DNA of 64,000 nucleotides from Psychrobacter sp. P2G3 (lineage in GTDB: Bacteria; Pseudomonadota; Gammaproteobacteria; Pseudomonadales; Moraxellaceae). A program made the position numbers and the translations under genes. The stretch covers positions 2,542,001 through 2,606,000 of the forward strand of contig NZ_CP012529.1 of NCBI RefSeq assembly GCF_001593285.1, in the 5' to 3' direction. How positions within the stretch are numbered: the first letter of the stretch is position 1; the number at the start of each line of letters is the position of its first letter. The notes beneath the pieces were generated by a model. That model did not search any database and was not told the DNA's origin. It saw nothing but the letters and a program-made list of their open reading frames with translations. Below, piece after piece: positions 63,558 through 64,000 of the stretch.

Positions 63558-64000
63558 ATGTCTAAATTTATCGTACCACCCAAGGAAGGCGTTCCATTCG
63601 TTAGTGTACAAGCGATGGCTAAAATGATTCATGATTATGGCGTTGAGCAATGTATCACAGATCTAGTGGATGCTTTAGAGCAAGATTTCCTTCGTTGGGA
63701 TCAATTCGAGAAATCTTCTCGCTTTGCTTCGCATTCAAAAGACGGCGTCATAGAGCTCATGCCTGTAAGCGATGGAGAGATGTTTGCTTGTAAATATGTC
63801 AATGGTCATCCAATTAATACCAAACGAAATTTACAGACCGTAGCGGCTATGGGTATCTTGTCTGATGTTGAAAACGGGTACCCTATTTTGCTGACAGAAA
63901 TGTGTATCCTTACGGCATTACGTACGGCTGCCACATCAGCTATGTTGGCCAAACATTGTGCACCAAAAGGCGCTACAAAACTGGCGTTAATAGGAAACGG
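63558..64000 (+). CDS. ocd: ornithine cyclodeaminase (C-terminus off the window)
   Basis: Converts ornithine to proline and ammonia with bound NAD; the enzyme belongs to the mu-crystallin/ornithine cyclodeaminase family. The frame is open from ATG 63558 (AAGGAA upstream) to the right edge, 147 codons. Visible features are FACKYVNGHPINTKRNLQTV (quoted in part: CKYVNGHPINTKRNL), LTALRTAATSAMLAKHCAP and the start of the Rossmann GxG (LALIGNG). It is divergent from Lrp. Full-length proteins are about 330-350 aa, so more than half is missing. Confidence 0.87.
   Translation, partial: MSKFIVPPKEGVPFVSVQAMAKMIHDYGVEQCITDLVDALEQDFLRWDQFEKSSRFASHSKDGVIELMPVSDGEMFACKYVNGHPINTKRNLQTVAAMGILSDVENGYPILLTEMCILTALRTAATSAMLAKHCAPKGATKLALIGN

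Noticed and set aside
1..64000. tRNA, rRNA, CRISPR arrays, prophage or plasmid replication genes
   Set aside because: None was recognised on either strand. The evenly spaced short repeats are family A/B elements or in-gene repeats, not CRISPR.

Overview
The window looks like a chromosomal segment of a Psychrobacter-like gammaproteobacterium (Moraxellaceae). This is inferred from the protein sequences, the moderately AT-rich DNA and the gene sets: choline-to-betaine conversion, a full urease operon, a narGHJI-narXL nitrate-respiration island and PstSCAB-PhoU. No rRNA, tRNA, CRISPR array or prophage was seen. It appears to be chromosome with two recent insertion sequences (IS) and two families of short palindromic intergenic repeats.

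Layout. 1-3.8 kb (minus): a PaoABC-type molybdenum aldehyde oxidoreductase, cut by the left edge. 4.4-9.8 kb (plus): pstS-pstC-pstA-pstB-phoU behind a clear Pho box, with a hairpin after pstS. 9.9-11.7 kb: an MliC-like lipoprotein and a single-chain protein of three RidA domains whose middle domain lacks the key arginine. 11.9-18.1 kb (minus): ureDABCEFG plus hupE/ureJ. 18.6-25.2 kb (minus): a YgjP-type metallopeptidase, betT, betA and betB. 25.2-26.9 kb: IS copy 1, then a TetR gene and an SMR multidrug/quaternary-ammonium transporter with a probable operator. 27.3-34.8 kb: a hemerythrin-like protein, an orphan molybdate permease, moaE, moaD, moaC, moaB, moaA, moeA and a parvulin. 35.1-50.9 kb: hmp behind a near-perfect NsrR-type palindrome, narIJHG, narK, narXL, a second nitrate transporter and a YeaR-like gene with a Fur-like box. 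51.1-51.8 kb: IS copy 2. 51.9-58.6 kb: a DUF3817 membrane protein, then (minus) the tightly packed operon otsB-otsA-(acyl-CoA dehydrogenase)-(PIG-L deacetylase)-(methyltransferase)-(family 2 glycosyltransferase). 59-64 kb: LysR/GST/quinone-oxidoreductase-like genes, a small exported protein, and an Lrp regulator divergent from ornithine cyclodeaminase, which is cut by the right edge.

How the parts fit. The moa/moe/mod genes make the molybdenum cofactor needed by NarG and the Pao-type enzyme. NarXL probably senses nitrate and acts at two good 7-2-7 heptamer sites found here. Hmp removes nitric oxide under probable NsrR control. BetT/BetA/BetB and OtsA/OtsB provide two osmolyte systems, betaine and trehalose.

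The best candidates for undescribed biology are the six-gene operon joining trehalose synthesis to a deacetylase/methyltransferase/glycosyltransferase/acyl-CoA-dehydrogenase module, with in-frame tandem repeats in several of its genes, and the triple-RidA fusion with one degenerate site. The six-copy palindromic repeat family and the two IS copies, each with its own target duplication, are also worth following up.
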